Source: Lachnospiraceae bacterium
Lineage (GTDB): Bacteria; Bacillota; Clostridia; Lachnospirales; Lachnospiraceae
DNA: 64,000 nucleotides
Direction of reading: 5' to 3'
Assembly (NCBI GenBank): GCA_030524525.1
Contig: JAUNGI010000012.1
Span: forward strand, 1 to 64,000
Part shown: positions 53,226 to 61,019 of the stretch, in pieces
Numbering within the stretch: position 1 is the first letter of the stretch
Layout of the letters: the number at the start of each line of letters is the position of its first letter
Position numbers and translations under genes: made by a program
Notes under the pieces: model-generated
Database searches by the model: none
What the model saw: the letters and a program-made list of their open reading frames with translations, nothing else
What the model was told of the DNA's origin: nothing

Positions 53226-54029
53226 TCACTCCCTGCCCTGCAGCAGGTCAAGAAAGCGGAAGCGGAACGTGATCTTCTCGTGTTCGGTCTGAATGGCCTC
53301 GAACTCCTTTTCTTCCAGAGAAACCGCAAGCTTCTGCGCGGAGAGGGAGGTCTTGTCCGGACGCTCCACAACGAGAGCGTTGTTCAGACAGAGCGTGGGG
53401 AACAGGATGCACCACCAGTTCTGTCCTTCGCCGGTTCCAAGCTCGATCTGCAGCGTGTCGTACGGCCCGGCGGGAAGGAAGAAATCCTCATACTGCCGCA
53501 GCGGAAAGCTGACGGTCGTAAGCTGCGCCGAGGCGCGGTAGGAATAGCCCGCCCGCGCAAGCGTTTCGTCGGCGACGCGGACGACGTCCTCGAGATGCGC
53601 CGAGAGATATGCCTTTGCCTCCTCCTTGGTCTTTGCGTCCATATGGAGCGTCAGGTACGCGCAGACCGCGTCGCGGACCTGCAGCTTGACCTCCTGATCG
53701 CAGTCCACGTCGGAATTGGCGCGGATATGCAGCCGAAGCACCTTCTCGGCAATGGAGCTTTGCAGATCCACCGCGTCGGGACAGAGATAGTCCCGCGAAT
53801 GGACGGTGCCGCTGACGGCGCTGCTGTCCGCCGTCGTCTGCGGCTCCTGATTGAGCAGATATAGGAAAAAGACGCAGGCGCTCAGCGAAAACAGCGCAAG
53901 CACAACGGTCAGAACGATCTGGATTTTTTTCCTCCGACGCAAAAGAAACGCATTATGTATCTCCTCGTCTTTTACGTTGGAAACAATAGCCGCCCGGCGG
54001 GGCTGGCGGTACATCATCACGGTTTTCAT
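53226..54029 (-). CDS. spoIIR: stage II sporulation protein R
   Basis: SpoIIR is made in the forespore, secreted into the intermembrane space, and triggers SpoIIGA processing of pro-sigma-E in the mother cell. The 267-residue protein has a 40-residue basic cytosolic N-terminus, one membrane helix (about 38-58) and the conserved region LRLHIRANSDVDCDQEVKLQVRDAV (about 97-121, written as a family landmark), plus FPLRQYEDFFLPAG and GQNWWCILFPTLC. GAGG before ATG 54029 sets the start well inside a longer open frame. A sigma-F-like promoter lies at 54080-54108. Confidence 0.93.
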   Translation of the reverse strand: MKTVMMYRQPRRAAIVSNVKDEEIHNAFLLRRRKKIQIVLTVVLALFSLSACVFFLYLLNQEPQTTADSSAVSGTVHSRDYLCPDAVDLQSSIAEKVLRLHIRANSDVDCDQEVKLQVRDAVCAYLTLHMDAKTKEEAKAYLSAHLEDVVRVADETLARAGYSYRASAQLTTVSFPLRQYEDFFLPAGPYDTLQIELGTGEGQNWWCILFPTLCLNNALVVERPDKTSLSAQKLAVSLEEKEFEAIQTEHEKITFRFRFLDLLQGRE

Positions 54030-54079
54030 GGAATTCACCTCGCAGTTTTTTGTCGCCGGAGCTTCTCCGGACTTAGGAA

Positions 54080-54108
54080 AAGTATGGACAGAATTTCGGC
54101 GGATATAC
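54080..54108 (-). promoter_or_regulatory. sigma-F-like promoter of spoIIR
   Basis: Minus strand: GTATA (54108-54104), 14 bases, then GTCCATACTT (54089-54080). It matches the forespore GYATA / GGnnAnA pattern except at the second G. The same spacing occurs before the SpoIIQ-like gene. Confidence 0.4.
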
Positions 54109-54152
54109 CTGAAGGCGCGAAATCTGCGGGAGCCGCCCGGCGGAAGAAGGAC

Positions 54153-54181
54153 TTGAATATCCGGGGGGGACGTAGTAGAAT
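54153..54181 (+). promoter_or_regulatory. sigma-A promoter of ddl-murI
   Basis: TTGAAT (54153-54158) and TAGAAT (54176-54181) with a 17-base spacer, divergent from spoIIR. Confidence 0.55.
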
Positions 54182-54223
54182 AGGAAAAGCGAACGGAAAC
54201 GGGAATTTTAATTGGAGGTAAGT

Positions 54224-55276
54224 ATGAAGAAAACGGCGGCGATATTGTTTGGAGGGCAGTCCTCGGAGCACGAGATTTCCTGCCTTTCCGCAATTACGAT
54301 AATAGAACATATGGACTTGGAACTGTACGAACCCATCCTGATCGGCATCCGCAAGGACGGCAGATGGCTCCGCGTAGACAGCGTGGACGCGGTTCGCGAC
54401 GGAAGCTGGCGGAACGGAACGGTAACGGCGGTGATCTCGCCGGACGCGGAGCAGCACGGAGTGATTTTTCTGGAAAACGGCAGCGCCCGCGTGACCCGGC
54501 TGGACGTGGTTTTTCCGGCGCTGCACGGGCTGTACGGAGAGGACGGCACGGTGCAGGGACTGCTGACGCTTGCCGGCATCCCGTATGTGGGCTGCGGCGT
54601 ACTCAGCTCCGCGGTTTCCATGGACAAACTTTATACGAAGCTGATCGTCGATACGCTGGGCGTCCGGCAGGCGGCTTATGTGCCGCTTATGCGCCGTGAG
54701 CTTTCCGAAATGGAGCGGGCGATCGCCAAGGTGGAACGGAAGCTTTCCTATCCGGTCTTTGTGAAGCCTGCCAACGCGGGTTCTTCCAAGGGCGTCAGCA
54801 AGGCGGGCAGCCGCAGGGAGCTGGAGACGGCTCTTTTGGAGGCGGCAAAGCACGACCGCAAGATTTTGGTCGAGGAGACGATCGTGGGACGCGAGATCGA
54901 GTGCGCGGTTTTCGGCGACGAAACGGATGTGCAGGCTTCGGCGCTCGGCGAGATCCTTGCGGCGGACGAATTTTACAGCTATGAAGCAAAATATTACAAC
55001 GCGGAGTCCAAGACCGTGATCGGTCCCAAGCTGCCCGACGGCGTGACCGAGCAGATCCGGGAGGCGGCAAAGCGCATCTTCCGGGCGGTGGACGGCTTCG
55101 GCCTGTCCCGCGTGGACTTTTTCTTTGATACCGAAAAGCAGGAGATGGTGTTCAACGAGATCAACACGCTGCCGGGCTTTACCGCCATCAGCATGTACCC
55201 GACGCTGTGGGAAGCGGAAGGCGTTTCGAAAAAGGAGCTGATCCGCAGGCTGCTCGCCATGGCGGAAACACGGTAG
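54224..55276 (+). CDS. ddl: D-alanine-D-alanine ligase
   Basis: Ddl joins two D-alanines for the peptidoglycan stem. The 350-residue ATP-grasp enzyme shows ILFGGQSSEHEISCLSA, HGLYGEDGTVQGLL, the ATP loop PVFVKPANAGSSKGVSKA and the metal-binding FNEINTLPGFT. The omega-loop reads FYSYEAKYYNA, the Tyr-containing form of D-Ala-D-Ala enzymes rather than D-Ala-D-lactate ligases. ATG 54224 follows GGAGG. murI starts 13 bases after the stop, so both act together in cell-wall precursor supply. Confidence 0.95.
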   Translation: MKKTAAILFGGQSSEHEISCLSAITIIEHMDLELYEPILIGIRKDGRWLRVDSVDAVRDGSWRNGTVTAVISPDAEQHGVIFLENGSARVTRLDVVFPALHGLYGEDGTVQGLLTLAGIPYVGCGVLSSAVSMDKLYTKLIVDTLGVRQAAYVPLMRRELSEMERAIAKVERKLSYPVFVKPANAGSSKGVSKAGSRRELETALLEAAKHDRKILVEETIVGREIECAVFGDETDVQASALGEILAADEFYSYEAKYYNAESKTVIGPKLPDGVTEQIREAAKRIFRAVDGFGLSRVDFFFDTEKQEMVFNEINTLPGFTAISMYPTLWEAEGVSKKELIRRLLAMAETR

Positions 55277-55289
55277 GGGACGGACGGCT

Positions 55290-56105
55290 ATGGACAGAAA
55301 TTTACCCATCGGAGTGTTTGACTCCGGCGTGGGCGGGCTGACCGTGGTGAAGGAGATCATGAATCAGCTCCCGCAGGAGGAAATCATTTATTTCGGCGAT
55401 ACGGCGCGCGTTCCCTACGGCGACAAGTCCAAGGAAACGGTCACGGCATACTCCCGGCAGATCACGCGCTTCCTGCTTTCCAAGCAGGTGAAGGCGGTGG
55501 TCGTTGCCTGCAATACCGCCAGCGCCTACGCACTGGACACGATCCGGACGGAAAGCCCGGTGCCCATGCTCGGCGTGATCGAGCCGGGGGCGAAAACCGC
55601 GGCGGCGGCGACCAGAAACGGACGCATCGGCGTGATCGGCACCGAGGGGACCATCCGCAGCGGTCTGTACGAAGCGTATCTTCGCGGCATCCGTCCCGAC
55701 AGTCAGGTGTTCGGGAAGGCGTGTCCGCTCTTTGTACCGTTGGTGGAGGAAGGCTGGATCGAGGACGACGTGACCCGGCAGGTCAGCAGACGTTATTTGT
55801 CGGAGCTGCTTGCGCAGAACGTCGATACGATCGTTCTGGGCTGCACGCACTATCCGCTGCTTCGGAACGTCATTCAGGAGACGGCGGGCGAAGCGGTGAC
55901 GCTGGTCAATCCCGCCTATGAAACCGCATGCGAGCTGCGCCGGATGCTTACGGATCGCGGCTGTCTGAACGACGGCGGCAAAGCGCCCGCCCATATGTTC
56001 TATGTCAGCGACGGCGCCGAAAAATTCCGGAAATTTGCGCATTCGATCCTGCCCTGCGGGGGAGCCGAGGCAGGAGAGGTATTTTTGAAGGTATTTTCAT
56101 TATGA
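55290..56105 (+). CDS. murI: glutamate racemase
   Basis: MurI makes D-glutamate for peptidoglycan. The 271-residue enzyme has GVFDSGVGGLTV, FGDTARVPYG, the first catalytic Cys in VVACNTASAYAL (about 75) and the second in VLGCTHYPLL (about 187), plus VNPAYETA near the end. It lies between ddl and the DUF1934 gene, whose ATG overlaps its stop (ATGA). Confidence 0.96.
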   Translation: MDRNLPIGVFDSGVGGLTVVKEIMNQLPQEEIIYFGDTARVPYGDKSKETVTAYSRQITRFLLSKQVKAVVVACNTASAYALDTIRTESPVPMLGVIEPGAKTAAAATRNGRIGVIGTEGTIRSGLYEAYLRGIRPDSQVFGKACPLFVPLVEEGWIEDDVTRQVSRRYLSELLAQNVDTIVLGCTHYPLLRNVIQETAGEAVTLVNPAYETACELRRMLTDRGCLNDGGKAPAHMFYVSDGAEKFRKFAHSILPCGGAEAGEVFLKVFSL

Positions 56106-56542
56106 CGAAGAAGGTGTGGATCCATATTGTCAGCAGCAGCGACTCGGACGCCGAGGGCAGCGACGTGCTGGCGCAGGGCGTCTATTATCTGAAAAACGGG
56201 ACGCATTATCTGCTGTACGAAGGGCTGGAGGAGGAGAGCGCGTATCAGACGACGCAGCACCGCATCAAATTTACCGCCGACCGGGTCGAGGTCACGAAGC
56301 GGGGCGCCAGCCGCGCGCGGATGGTGTTTGAGCCGGGAAGCGCGCATTGCAGCGAATACGATACCGGCTGCGGCGTCCTGCTGCTTACGTTTGCAGCCGA
56401 CGAGCTGCGGCTGTCGGAGCGGGAGGACGAGCTTCGCGTGACGATGCAGTACCGCATCCTATTCGAGCAGCTGCAGGTGTCGGAAAATCGGATGGAAATT
56501 ACCGTGACGCCGTACGGCGAGATCGGGAAGGAAAAAAAGTAA
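56102..56542 (+). CDS. DUF1934 (YwiB-family) beta-barrel protein
   Basis: The 146-residue protein matches DUF1934: an alternating strand pattern starting KKVWIHIVSSSDSD, GVYYLKNGTHYLLYEG, HRIKFTADRVEVTKRG and TMQYRILFEQLQVSENRMEI. The fold is lipocalin-like and the function unknown. It is translationally coupled to murI, suggesting a cell-envelope connection. A terminator follows. Confidence 0.85.
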   Translation: MTKKVWIHIVSSSDSDAEGSDVLAQGVYYLKNGTHYLLYEGLEEESAYQTTQHRIKFTADRVEVTKRGASRARMVFEPGSAHCSEYDTGCGVLLLTFAADELRLSEREDELRVTMQYRILFEQLQVSENRMEITVTPYGEIGKEKK

Positions 56543-56574
56543 GAGGAGTGCCGAAGCATTCCTCTTACTTTTTG
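56537..56574 (+). terminator. terminator of ddl-murI-DUF1934
   Basis: AAGTAAGAGGA-TGC-CGAA-GCA-TCCTCTTACTT is a long near-perfect stem followed by TTTTTG. It also lies just past the end of the converging secreted-protein gene. Confidence 0.85.
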
Positions 56575-56590
56575 TATGTGTTGGAGAGAG

Positions 56591-57139
56591 TTAGTAAACA
56601 TATCCAGCTGCGGTGCAGGTGATGGTAATGTTCATTTCGTAGGTATCCGAGATGAACGGGCGCTTGTGAAGTGCAACTACGTAGGTCGTTGCGGTGTTCT
56701 TATATCTGCTGCCGCTCAGTTCCTGAATGAACCAATACTTATGCGGTGCGGATGCGCTCGGTACAAACGCGCTGCAAGTGACCGAAGTTCCGTTGTACTT
56801 AAACAGTGCTGTGATCGAGGCTGTGACAAGAAGCGTACCGTCAGCACTGTAACAATTTCTTGTTTTGGTTCTCGTGATCGTAATGATATTGGAAAACGTG
56901 GCGATTCCGCCTTTCGAAATGGGCGCGCCTTCGATTACGGTTTCAACGTAGCTGCCGTCTTCATGATATTCGTATTCGGTCGAAAGCACGGTGGAAGCGG
57001 GAGCGGGGGAAATTGCGACTGCCGCTCCTGAAGCAGCCGTATCTTCGGTCATTTCCGTTTCTGCGCTGACCGGCGAGATCATGCAGCCCAAGAGAAGAAG
57101 TGCCAGTCCCAATAATAAACTGTGTTTTGTTCGTTTCAT
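56591..57139 (-). CDS. secreted protein of unknown function
   Basis: The 182-residue protein has a clear signal peptide (about 1-27, ending PVSAE), a Thr/Ala/Pro-rich segment, then a beta-rich domain: YHEDGSYVETVIEGAP, TRTKTRNCYSADGTLLVTASITALFKY and YKNTATTYVVALHKRPF. It reminds me of small exported DUF6147-type proteins, but I cannot confirm that. It is the third gene of a leftward cluster behind a PadR regulator. Confidence 0.6.
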   Translation of the reverse strand: MKRTKHSLLLGLALLLLGCMISPVSAETEMTEDTAASGAAVAISPAPASTVLSTEYEYHEDGSYVETVIEGAPISKGGIATFSNIITITRTKTRNCYSADGTLLVTASITALFKYNGTSVTCSAFVPSASAPHKYWFIQELSGSRYKNTATTYVVALHKRPFISDTYEMNITITCTAAGYVY

Positions 57140-57248
57140 TTGTAACCTCCGTTTTGGAAATGTTTATGCTTGGAAGCCGCAAGAGAAAGCTACGAATGCG
57201 GCTTCTCACGTCGGATCGGAGAGGATCTGTAACGAAACCTTCGATTTT

Positions 57249-57632
57249 TCAGTTTCTGGTGGCGATAATTTCGTTCATGTATGCGATTGACTCTTCTCTG
57301 AACAAGTTAAAATCGCGATACATAAGAATGAAAAAAATCATAAGTACAAGCAGGAAAAACATGATTAGCAGTATAAAGGAAACATATCTCCAATGTGCAA
57401 TCTGCATCCGGCGCACAAGAGAGGCCGTGTCACAGCCCGATGCATAGAGCGCGAACACATCCTTTGCGGGACCGAATTCTTCGATCAGATCGTTCAGCGT
57501 CAGATCGGGACGTTCCTCGACAAAGGACTGGACGCAGGCTTGCAGCTTTTGCAGATATTGCTTCTCAGGCTTCCCCAGAACCGGAAACGCCGCCTTCACT
57601 TGCTGCATATAAATCTTCACTACCGGATACAT
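57249..57632 (-). CDS. small membrane protein with HAAS-like N-terminus
   Basis: The 127-residue protein has a soluble helical part (about 1-85: MQQVKAAFPVLGKPEKQYL, LQACVQSFVEERPDLTLNDL, IEEFGPAKDVFALYASG) and one long hydrophobic helix (about 88-113). The first part resembles HAAS/DUF1700-type adaptor domains, often coupled to PadR regulators, and may be a DUF6120 member. ATG 57632 follows GGAGG and lies within the end of the PadR gene, so translation is coupled. Confidence 0.7.
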   Translation of the reverse strand: MYPVVKIYMQQVKAAFPVLGKPEKQYLQKLQACVQSFVEERPDLTLNDLIEEFGPAKDVFALYASGCDTASLVRRMQIAHWRYVSFILLIMFFLLVLMIFFILMYRDFNLFREESIAYMNEIIATRN

Positions 57633-57987
57633 CAGCATCCTCCTCTGCCGGTTCGTTTTCCAGCGCCTTGATGATCGCGTCGTAACCGGAGCTTATGTTC
57701 AGAAATTCATCGGTCAGATCCTGCAAGTACTTCCGACCTGCCTCTTCGATGTGGTAATAAACACGGGTACGCTTTTTTCCGACCAATTTGGTATATTCGG
57801 AAATCTTGTTTTCGTTTTCCAGCTTGTACGTTACCGTGTAAACCGTATTGAGGGAAATGTTGATCCGTCCCTCGGAGTAGTCCTGAATGGATTTTGTCAA
57901 TCCGTAAATGTAGCGGTCCCCTTTGCTCAGAATCGTGAGAACAAGAAGATCTGTGATACCGCTGATGAAATTATGTCTTTTCGGCAT
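57565..57987 (-). CDS. PadR-family transcriptional regulator
   Basis: The 140-residue protein has the PadR winged helix (about 10-95: ITDLLVLTILSKGDRYIYGL, ISLNTVYTVTYKLENENKIS, KRTRVYYHIEEAGRKYL) and an acidic Ser/Gly/Glu-rich tail. The last 68 bases overlap the next gene in another frame. PadR proteins repress adjacent membrane or exporter genes in response to stress or small molecules, so the two downstream genes are likely targets. Confidence 0.88.
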   Translation of the reverse strand: MPKRHNFISGITDLLVLTILSKGDRYIYGLTKSIQDYSEGRINISLNTVYTVTYKLENENKISEYTKLVGKKRTRVYYHIEEAGRKYLQDLTDEFLNISSGYDAIIKALENEPAEEDADVSGSEDLYAASEGGVSGSGEA

Positions 57988-58049
57988 ATGACCACCTCAA
58001 TTCTAAGATTTTTTATAATACAGCTGCCATAATGCTGCCTGTGTATCGT

Positions 58050-58078
58050 ATTATAATCGCTAAGTAACAGCCTGTCAA
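58050..58078 (-). promoter_or_regulatory. sigma-A promoter of the PadR cluster
   Basis: Minus strand: consensus TTGACA (58078-58073) and TATAAT (58055-58050) with a 17-base spacer. The rest of the 287-base gap holds repeat copy D and the next terminator. Confidence 0.75.
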
Positions 58079-58183
58079 TAGTAAATGCCATATCTCGCAA
58101 AGAAAAAAGAATTATTTTCGCGAATGTAAATGTGCTTGACGTTTTGCGACCCGAAATGGATGGAATAAAATGGAAGATGCCGT

Positions 58184-58233
58184 GCCCCGCGGAGCGTTTT
58201 TTGATTCTATAGGAAACGCAGTTTTTTATAGAA
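58184..58233 (-). repeat. interspersed repeat, copy D (left half, inverted)
   Basis: On the minus strand the sequence reads TTCTATAAAAAACTGCG, then TTTCCTATAGAATC, AAAAAACGCTCCGCGGGGC. The palindrome and the ACGCTCCGCGGGG block match copies B and C; the right half is absent. Confidence 0.65.
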
Positions 58234-58234
58234 T

Positions 58235-58265
58235 CAAAAAGCCCCTCCTGAGCAGAGGGGCTGTC
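58235..58265 (-). terminator. terminator of the 148-residue membrane protein gene
   Basis: Minus strand: AGCCCCTC-TGCTCAG-GAGGGGCT followed by TTTTTG. Confidence 0.75.
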
Positions 58266-58274
58266 AAAAACCTT

Positions 58275-58721
58275 TTACTTCTCTTTTTTCTTTGAAAACC
58301 ACTTTTTCTTCTTCGGCTTTTCCTCTTTTTGCAGAGCGCCGCGAAGTCCCTTCACATCGACGATGTAAATGCCGCTGATCATGGCTTTGACTTCTTTTTT
58401 CACCGGTACCAGATCAAAGATCTTTTCGTCGCACATCAGCGAGTGGATCTGGGGACCGATCTTGGCTTTGACGACCGGAACCTTCGTTCCGCGAGCATAC
58501 TTGGGCGTCTGGTCGATGACGATCTGAGGGAAGCCCGCGTCTTTGAGCTTCATGCGCTTCTTGTCGATGACCAGCATGGAGGTCGTCTGCGCGTTGGCGC
58601 GAAGATCCGCCTGCGCCGCCGCATTTTTTTTCTGCATTTTATTTCCGACGATCGCCAAAACGATAAAGCCCACGAGTATAACGCCCAGAATCACCAGCAG
58701 GGCAATTAACCAACCGTTCAT
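58275..58721 (-). CDS. membrane-anchored protein of unknown function
   Basis: The 148-residue protein has one N-terminal membrane helix (about 4-26) and then a cytosolic part, by the positive-inside rule. It contains TTSMLVIDKKRMKLKDAGFP and VPVVKAKIGPQIHSLMCDEK and ends in a strongly basic tail rich in Lys. I do not recognise the family. The tail could bind nucleic acid or acidic lipid. It lies between two terminators and is probably expressed alone. Confidence 0.6.
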   Translation of the reverse strand: MNGWLIALLVILGVILVGFIVLAIVGNKMQKKNAAAQADLRANAQTTSMLVIDKKRMKLKDAGFPQIVIDQTPKYARGTKVPVVKAKIGPQIHSLMCDEKIFDLVPVKKEVKAMISGIYIVDVKGLRGALQKEEKPKKKKWFSKKKEK

Positions 58722-58856
58722 AAATTTATTTCGAGCAAAAAGCCGGTCGCCGCTGTGCGCCGTTTTTGCTCTTACTCCTTCTTAGATTTTTACGCTGAAA
58801 GTAGTTTAACATCCCGCAGGAAAAATTGCAACGGTTTTCCGGGAACGGCGCAGCGT

Positions 58857-59585
58857 CTATTTTTGCATATCGTTCAGCATGCCTTGGATCGCGTCCTTTA
58901 CGGTATCGGAAAGCATCCGCTTTCCCTCCCGATCGAGGTTCTCCGTGGGAATGGGGGCGCCGAAGCGGATGCGGATGGTCCCGCCGTGTACCCAAGGCGT
59001 GTGTTTTTCATACATATCGTCCGTGCCGCACACCGCCACCGGAACGATGGGACAGCCGGTGCGTTCGGCGATCTTTAAGCTGCCGGACTTAAACGGAAGC
59101 ATTTCGGAGGTCTGGTTGCGCGTGCCCTCCGGCATAATGAACATCGACCAGCCCGCCTTCGTGTCGGCGATGCAGTCCTGAATTGTTTTCAGACCCTTGC
59201 GCGGGTCCTCGCGGTCCAGAAACTTGCAGTGCAGCAGGATCATCCAAAGATTCAGCAGCGGAACGCAGGCGATCTCCTTTTTGGCAATAAAGCCCGTAAG
59301 CTTTGTGCAGGGGATCGCCCAATAGGCAAGCACAATGTCGAAATAGCTCCGGTGATTCCCCGTAAACAGTACCGGAGTGTCCTTGGGAAGCTGCTCCAGC
59401 CCTTCGATGACGGGCTTCCCGCCCGCCGCCCACATAATGAAGCGGAAGCCGTAGGAAACGACCGGCTGCGCCAGCCGAGCCGCCAGCTTTGTGTCGAAAA
59501 TGCGGATCAGATAAAAGATCAGCAGCAGCGGCAGGGTCACGGTGAAAAAAATGATAAATGCCAATAATACCAATACAGTACGCAT
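58857..59585 (-). CDS. 1-acyl-sn-glycerol-3-phosphate acyltransferase (PlsC-like)
   Basis: The 242-residue acyltransferase has an N-terminal membrane helix (about 3-27) and the PlsC motifs: catalytic GNHRSYFDIV (NHx4D), FLDREDPRKGLK, the glycerol-phosphate-binding FIMPEGTRNQ and CPIVPVAVCGTD. It makes phosphatidic acid at the membrane. The start is uncertain: ATG 59585 is preferred over an in-frame GTG four codons earlier; neither has a strong Shine-Dalgarno. Confidence 0.9.
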   Translation of the reverse strand: MRTVLVLLAFIIFFTVTLPLLLIFYLIRIFDTKLAARLAQPVVSYGFRFIMWAAGGKPVIEGLEQLPKDTPVLFTGNHRSYFDIVLAYWAIPCTKLTGFIAKKEIACVPLLNLWMILLHCKFLDREDPRKGLKTIQDCIADTKAGWSMFIMPEGTRNQTSEMLPFKSGSLKIAERTGCPIVPVAVCGTDDMYEKHTPWVHGGTIRIRFGAPIPTENLDREGKRMLSDTVKDAIQGMLNDMQK

Positions 59586-59677
59586 ATTGTTGTCCACTCT
59601 TTCGTTTTCTGGTTTTTTCCATAATCTTTTCCTATATTATCACAACGAAAATCAAAAGAAAAGGAGAATTTCTGCGA

Positions 59678-59706
59678 GTATAAAATGGTTGCATGGGGCA
59701 AAACTA
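59678..59706 (+). promoter_or_regulatory. sigma-F-like promoter of the SpoIIQ-like gene
   Basis: GTATA (59678-59682), 14 bases, then GGCAAAACTA (59697-59706), a full match to the forespore GYATA / GGnnAnA(A/C)T(A/G) pattern. spoIIR has the same spacing. Confidence 0.5.
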
Positions 59707-59739
59707 AGGATAAAACACGAGAAATCAGGAGGTATGATT

Positions 59740-60567
59740 ATGACTCGCAAATTAAAGAACACATGGAATGGGTCCAATCGCAAAGTATATATTACATCCG
59801 CTGTCGGTATTCTCGCCATTGCCGGACTGATTTATGCCGGGGTGGCGCTGAACGAGGAGCCGAACCTCGATATTGAGGTTCCGCCGTCGCCTACCGCCAT
59901 GCTGTTTCCGTCCCAGACGGTGATTGGAAAGGAGCCGACGAAGGCCCCGACCGCCGGACAGAACCAGCGGCCCACGCCGACCGCTCCGCAGACGACGCCT
60001 GCCGGAACCCGTCCGATGCCCACGGCCGCCGCGCCGACAAAGGGGGCTGCGACGACGCCTGCGCCGACCAAGGGAGCCGGTGACGGCAAGGATACGCAGC
60101 AGGTCAGCGCGGAGGCTTTGGCGGCGCTTTCCTTCTCCGGAGAGCAGGTGCTGAATTGGCCGGTTCTGGGCGAGGTGATTTTGGGCTACAGTATGGATCA
60201 CACCGTTTATCACGAGACGCTGAATCTGTTTAAGACCAACGACGGCGTTCTGCTTGCCGCCGAAAAGGGCGCGAACGTTGTGTCCGTGGCGGACGGCATT
60301 ATTACGGATATTACGGAAGATACGATGCACGGCGTGTGCGTTACGATGGCGATCGGCAGCGGCTATGAGGTGATCTACGGTCAGCTTGAGGAAACGGAGC
60401 TGAAGATCGGCGACAGCCTGAAGGAGGGCGACGTGGTCGGAACGATCGCAGAGCCGACGCGGTATTATTCCGTGGAGGGGCCGCATCTGTATCTGAAAAT
60501 GCAGAAGGAGGACGAGCCGGTCAATCCGCTGCTCTATCTGCGCGTAAACGAGGAGGCGGAGGAATAA
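59740..60567 (+). CDS. SpoIIQ-like protein with degenerate M23 (LytM) domain
   Basis: The 275-residue protein has one N-terminal membrane helix (about 19-38), a Pro/Thr-rich linker (about 46-125) and a C-terminal LytM/M23 fold (about 140-270: EKGANVVSVADGIITDI, GYEVIYGQLEETELKIGDSLKEGDVVGTI). The zinc sites of an active M23 peptidase are missing: no HxxxD at the domain start, and the closing HxH is GPHLYLKM. SpoIIQ bridges the forespore membrane to SpoIIIAH and is inactive in several species. The sigma-F-like promoter supports this reading. GGAGG lies seven bases before ATG 59740. Confidence 0.75.
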   Translation: MTRKLKNTWNGSNRKVYITSAVGILAIAGLIYAGVALNEEPNLDIEVPPSPTAMLFPSQTVIGKEPTKAPTAGQNQRPTPTAPQTTPAGTRPMPTAAAPTKGAATTPAPTKGAGDGKDTQQVSAEALAALSFSGEQVLNWPVLGEVILGYSMDHTVYHETLNLFKTNDGVLLAAEKGANVVSVADGIITDITEDTMHGVCVTMAIGSGYEVIYGQLEETELKIGDSLKEGDVVGTIAEPTRYYSVEGPHLYLKMQKEDEPVNPLLYLRVNEEAEE

Positions 60568-60603
60568 TTTCTTCTTGTTTGCCGGGGAGCCTGTAAATTT
60601 TTC

Positions 60604-60632
60604 TTGAAAGTCGGGCGGTTTTCGTTTATCAT
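60604..60632 (+). promoter_or_regulatory. sigma-A promoter of the DUF951 gene
   Basis: TTGAAA (60604-60609) and TATCAT (60627-60632) with a 17-base spacer. Confidence 0.5.
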
Positions 60633-60677
60633 CGAAGTATCACACGGCGGCGCTTTTGCGCCGGATGGGAGAACGCC

Positions 60678-60869
60678 ATGGATGTTCGGGTAGGAGATAT
60701 TATACGGCTGAAAAAACCGCACCCCTGCGGAAGCTGCGAATGGGAGGTGCTGCGGACCGGAATCGACTTCCGTCTGCGCTGTCTGGGCTGTTCGCATCAG
60801 ATCATGATACCGAGAATTCAAACCGAAAAAAATATCAGAGCCATTCGCCGGGGCGGGGAAGAACAGTAG
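60678..60869 (+). CDS. DUF951 protein
   Basis: The 63-residue protein is a clear DUF951 member: MDVRVGDIIRLKKPHPCGS, WEVLRTGIDFRLRCLGCSHQIMIPR. Three cysteines (CGSC and GC pairs) may bind metal. The family is widespread in Firmicutes near rpsF-ssb-rpsR, with a suspected but unproven nucleic-acid link. It has its own promoter. Confidence 0.88.
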   Translation: MDVRVGDIIRLKKPHPCGSCEWEVLRTGIDFRLRCLGCSHQIMIPRIQTEKNIRAIRRGGEEQ

Positions 60870-60914
60870 TCTTTCCTGCCCCGAAAAATTTACCTGAATT
60901 TGTGAAAAAAATGC

Positions 60915-60943
60915 TTGCATCGTTCGACGGCTTGTGTTAGACT
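60915..60943 (+). promoter_or_regulatory. sigma-A promoter of rpsF-ssb-rpsR
   Basis: TTGCAT (60915-60920) and TAGACT (60938-60943) with a 17-base spacer. The 76-base leader has only a short CTCT-CGTA-AGAG hairpin; I could not confirm an S6:S18 autoregulatory site. Confidence 0.65.
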
Positions 60944-61019
60944 AAAAAAACGTGATAATCTACACGATTTCCTTGCTCTCGTAAGAGGGCCAGAGACCAA
61001 AAGGAGGTGCGAGACAACT

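Noticed and set aside
54224-55276. ddl as a vancomycin-resistance D-Ala-D-lactate ligase
   Set aside because: The omega-loop has the Tyr-containing EAKYY form of normal D-Ala-D-Ala ligases, and no van genes are nearby.
60944-61019. S6:S18 autoregulatory leader before rpsF
   Set aside because: Only a short hairpin is visible and I could not place the conserved binding bulge, so no call is made.
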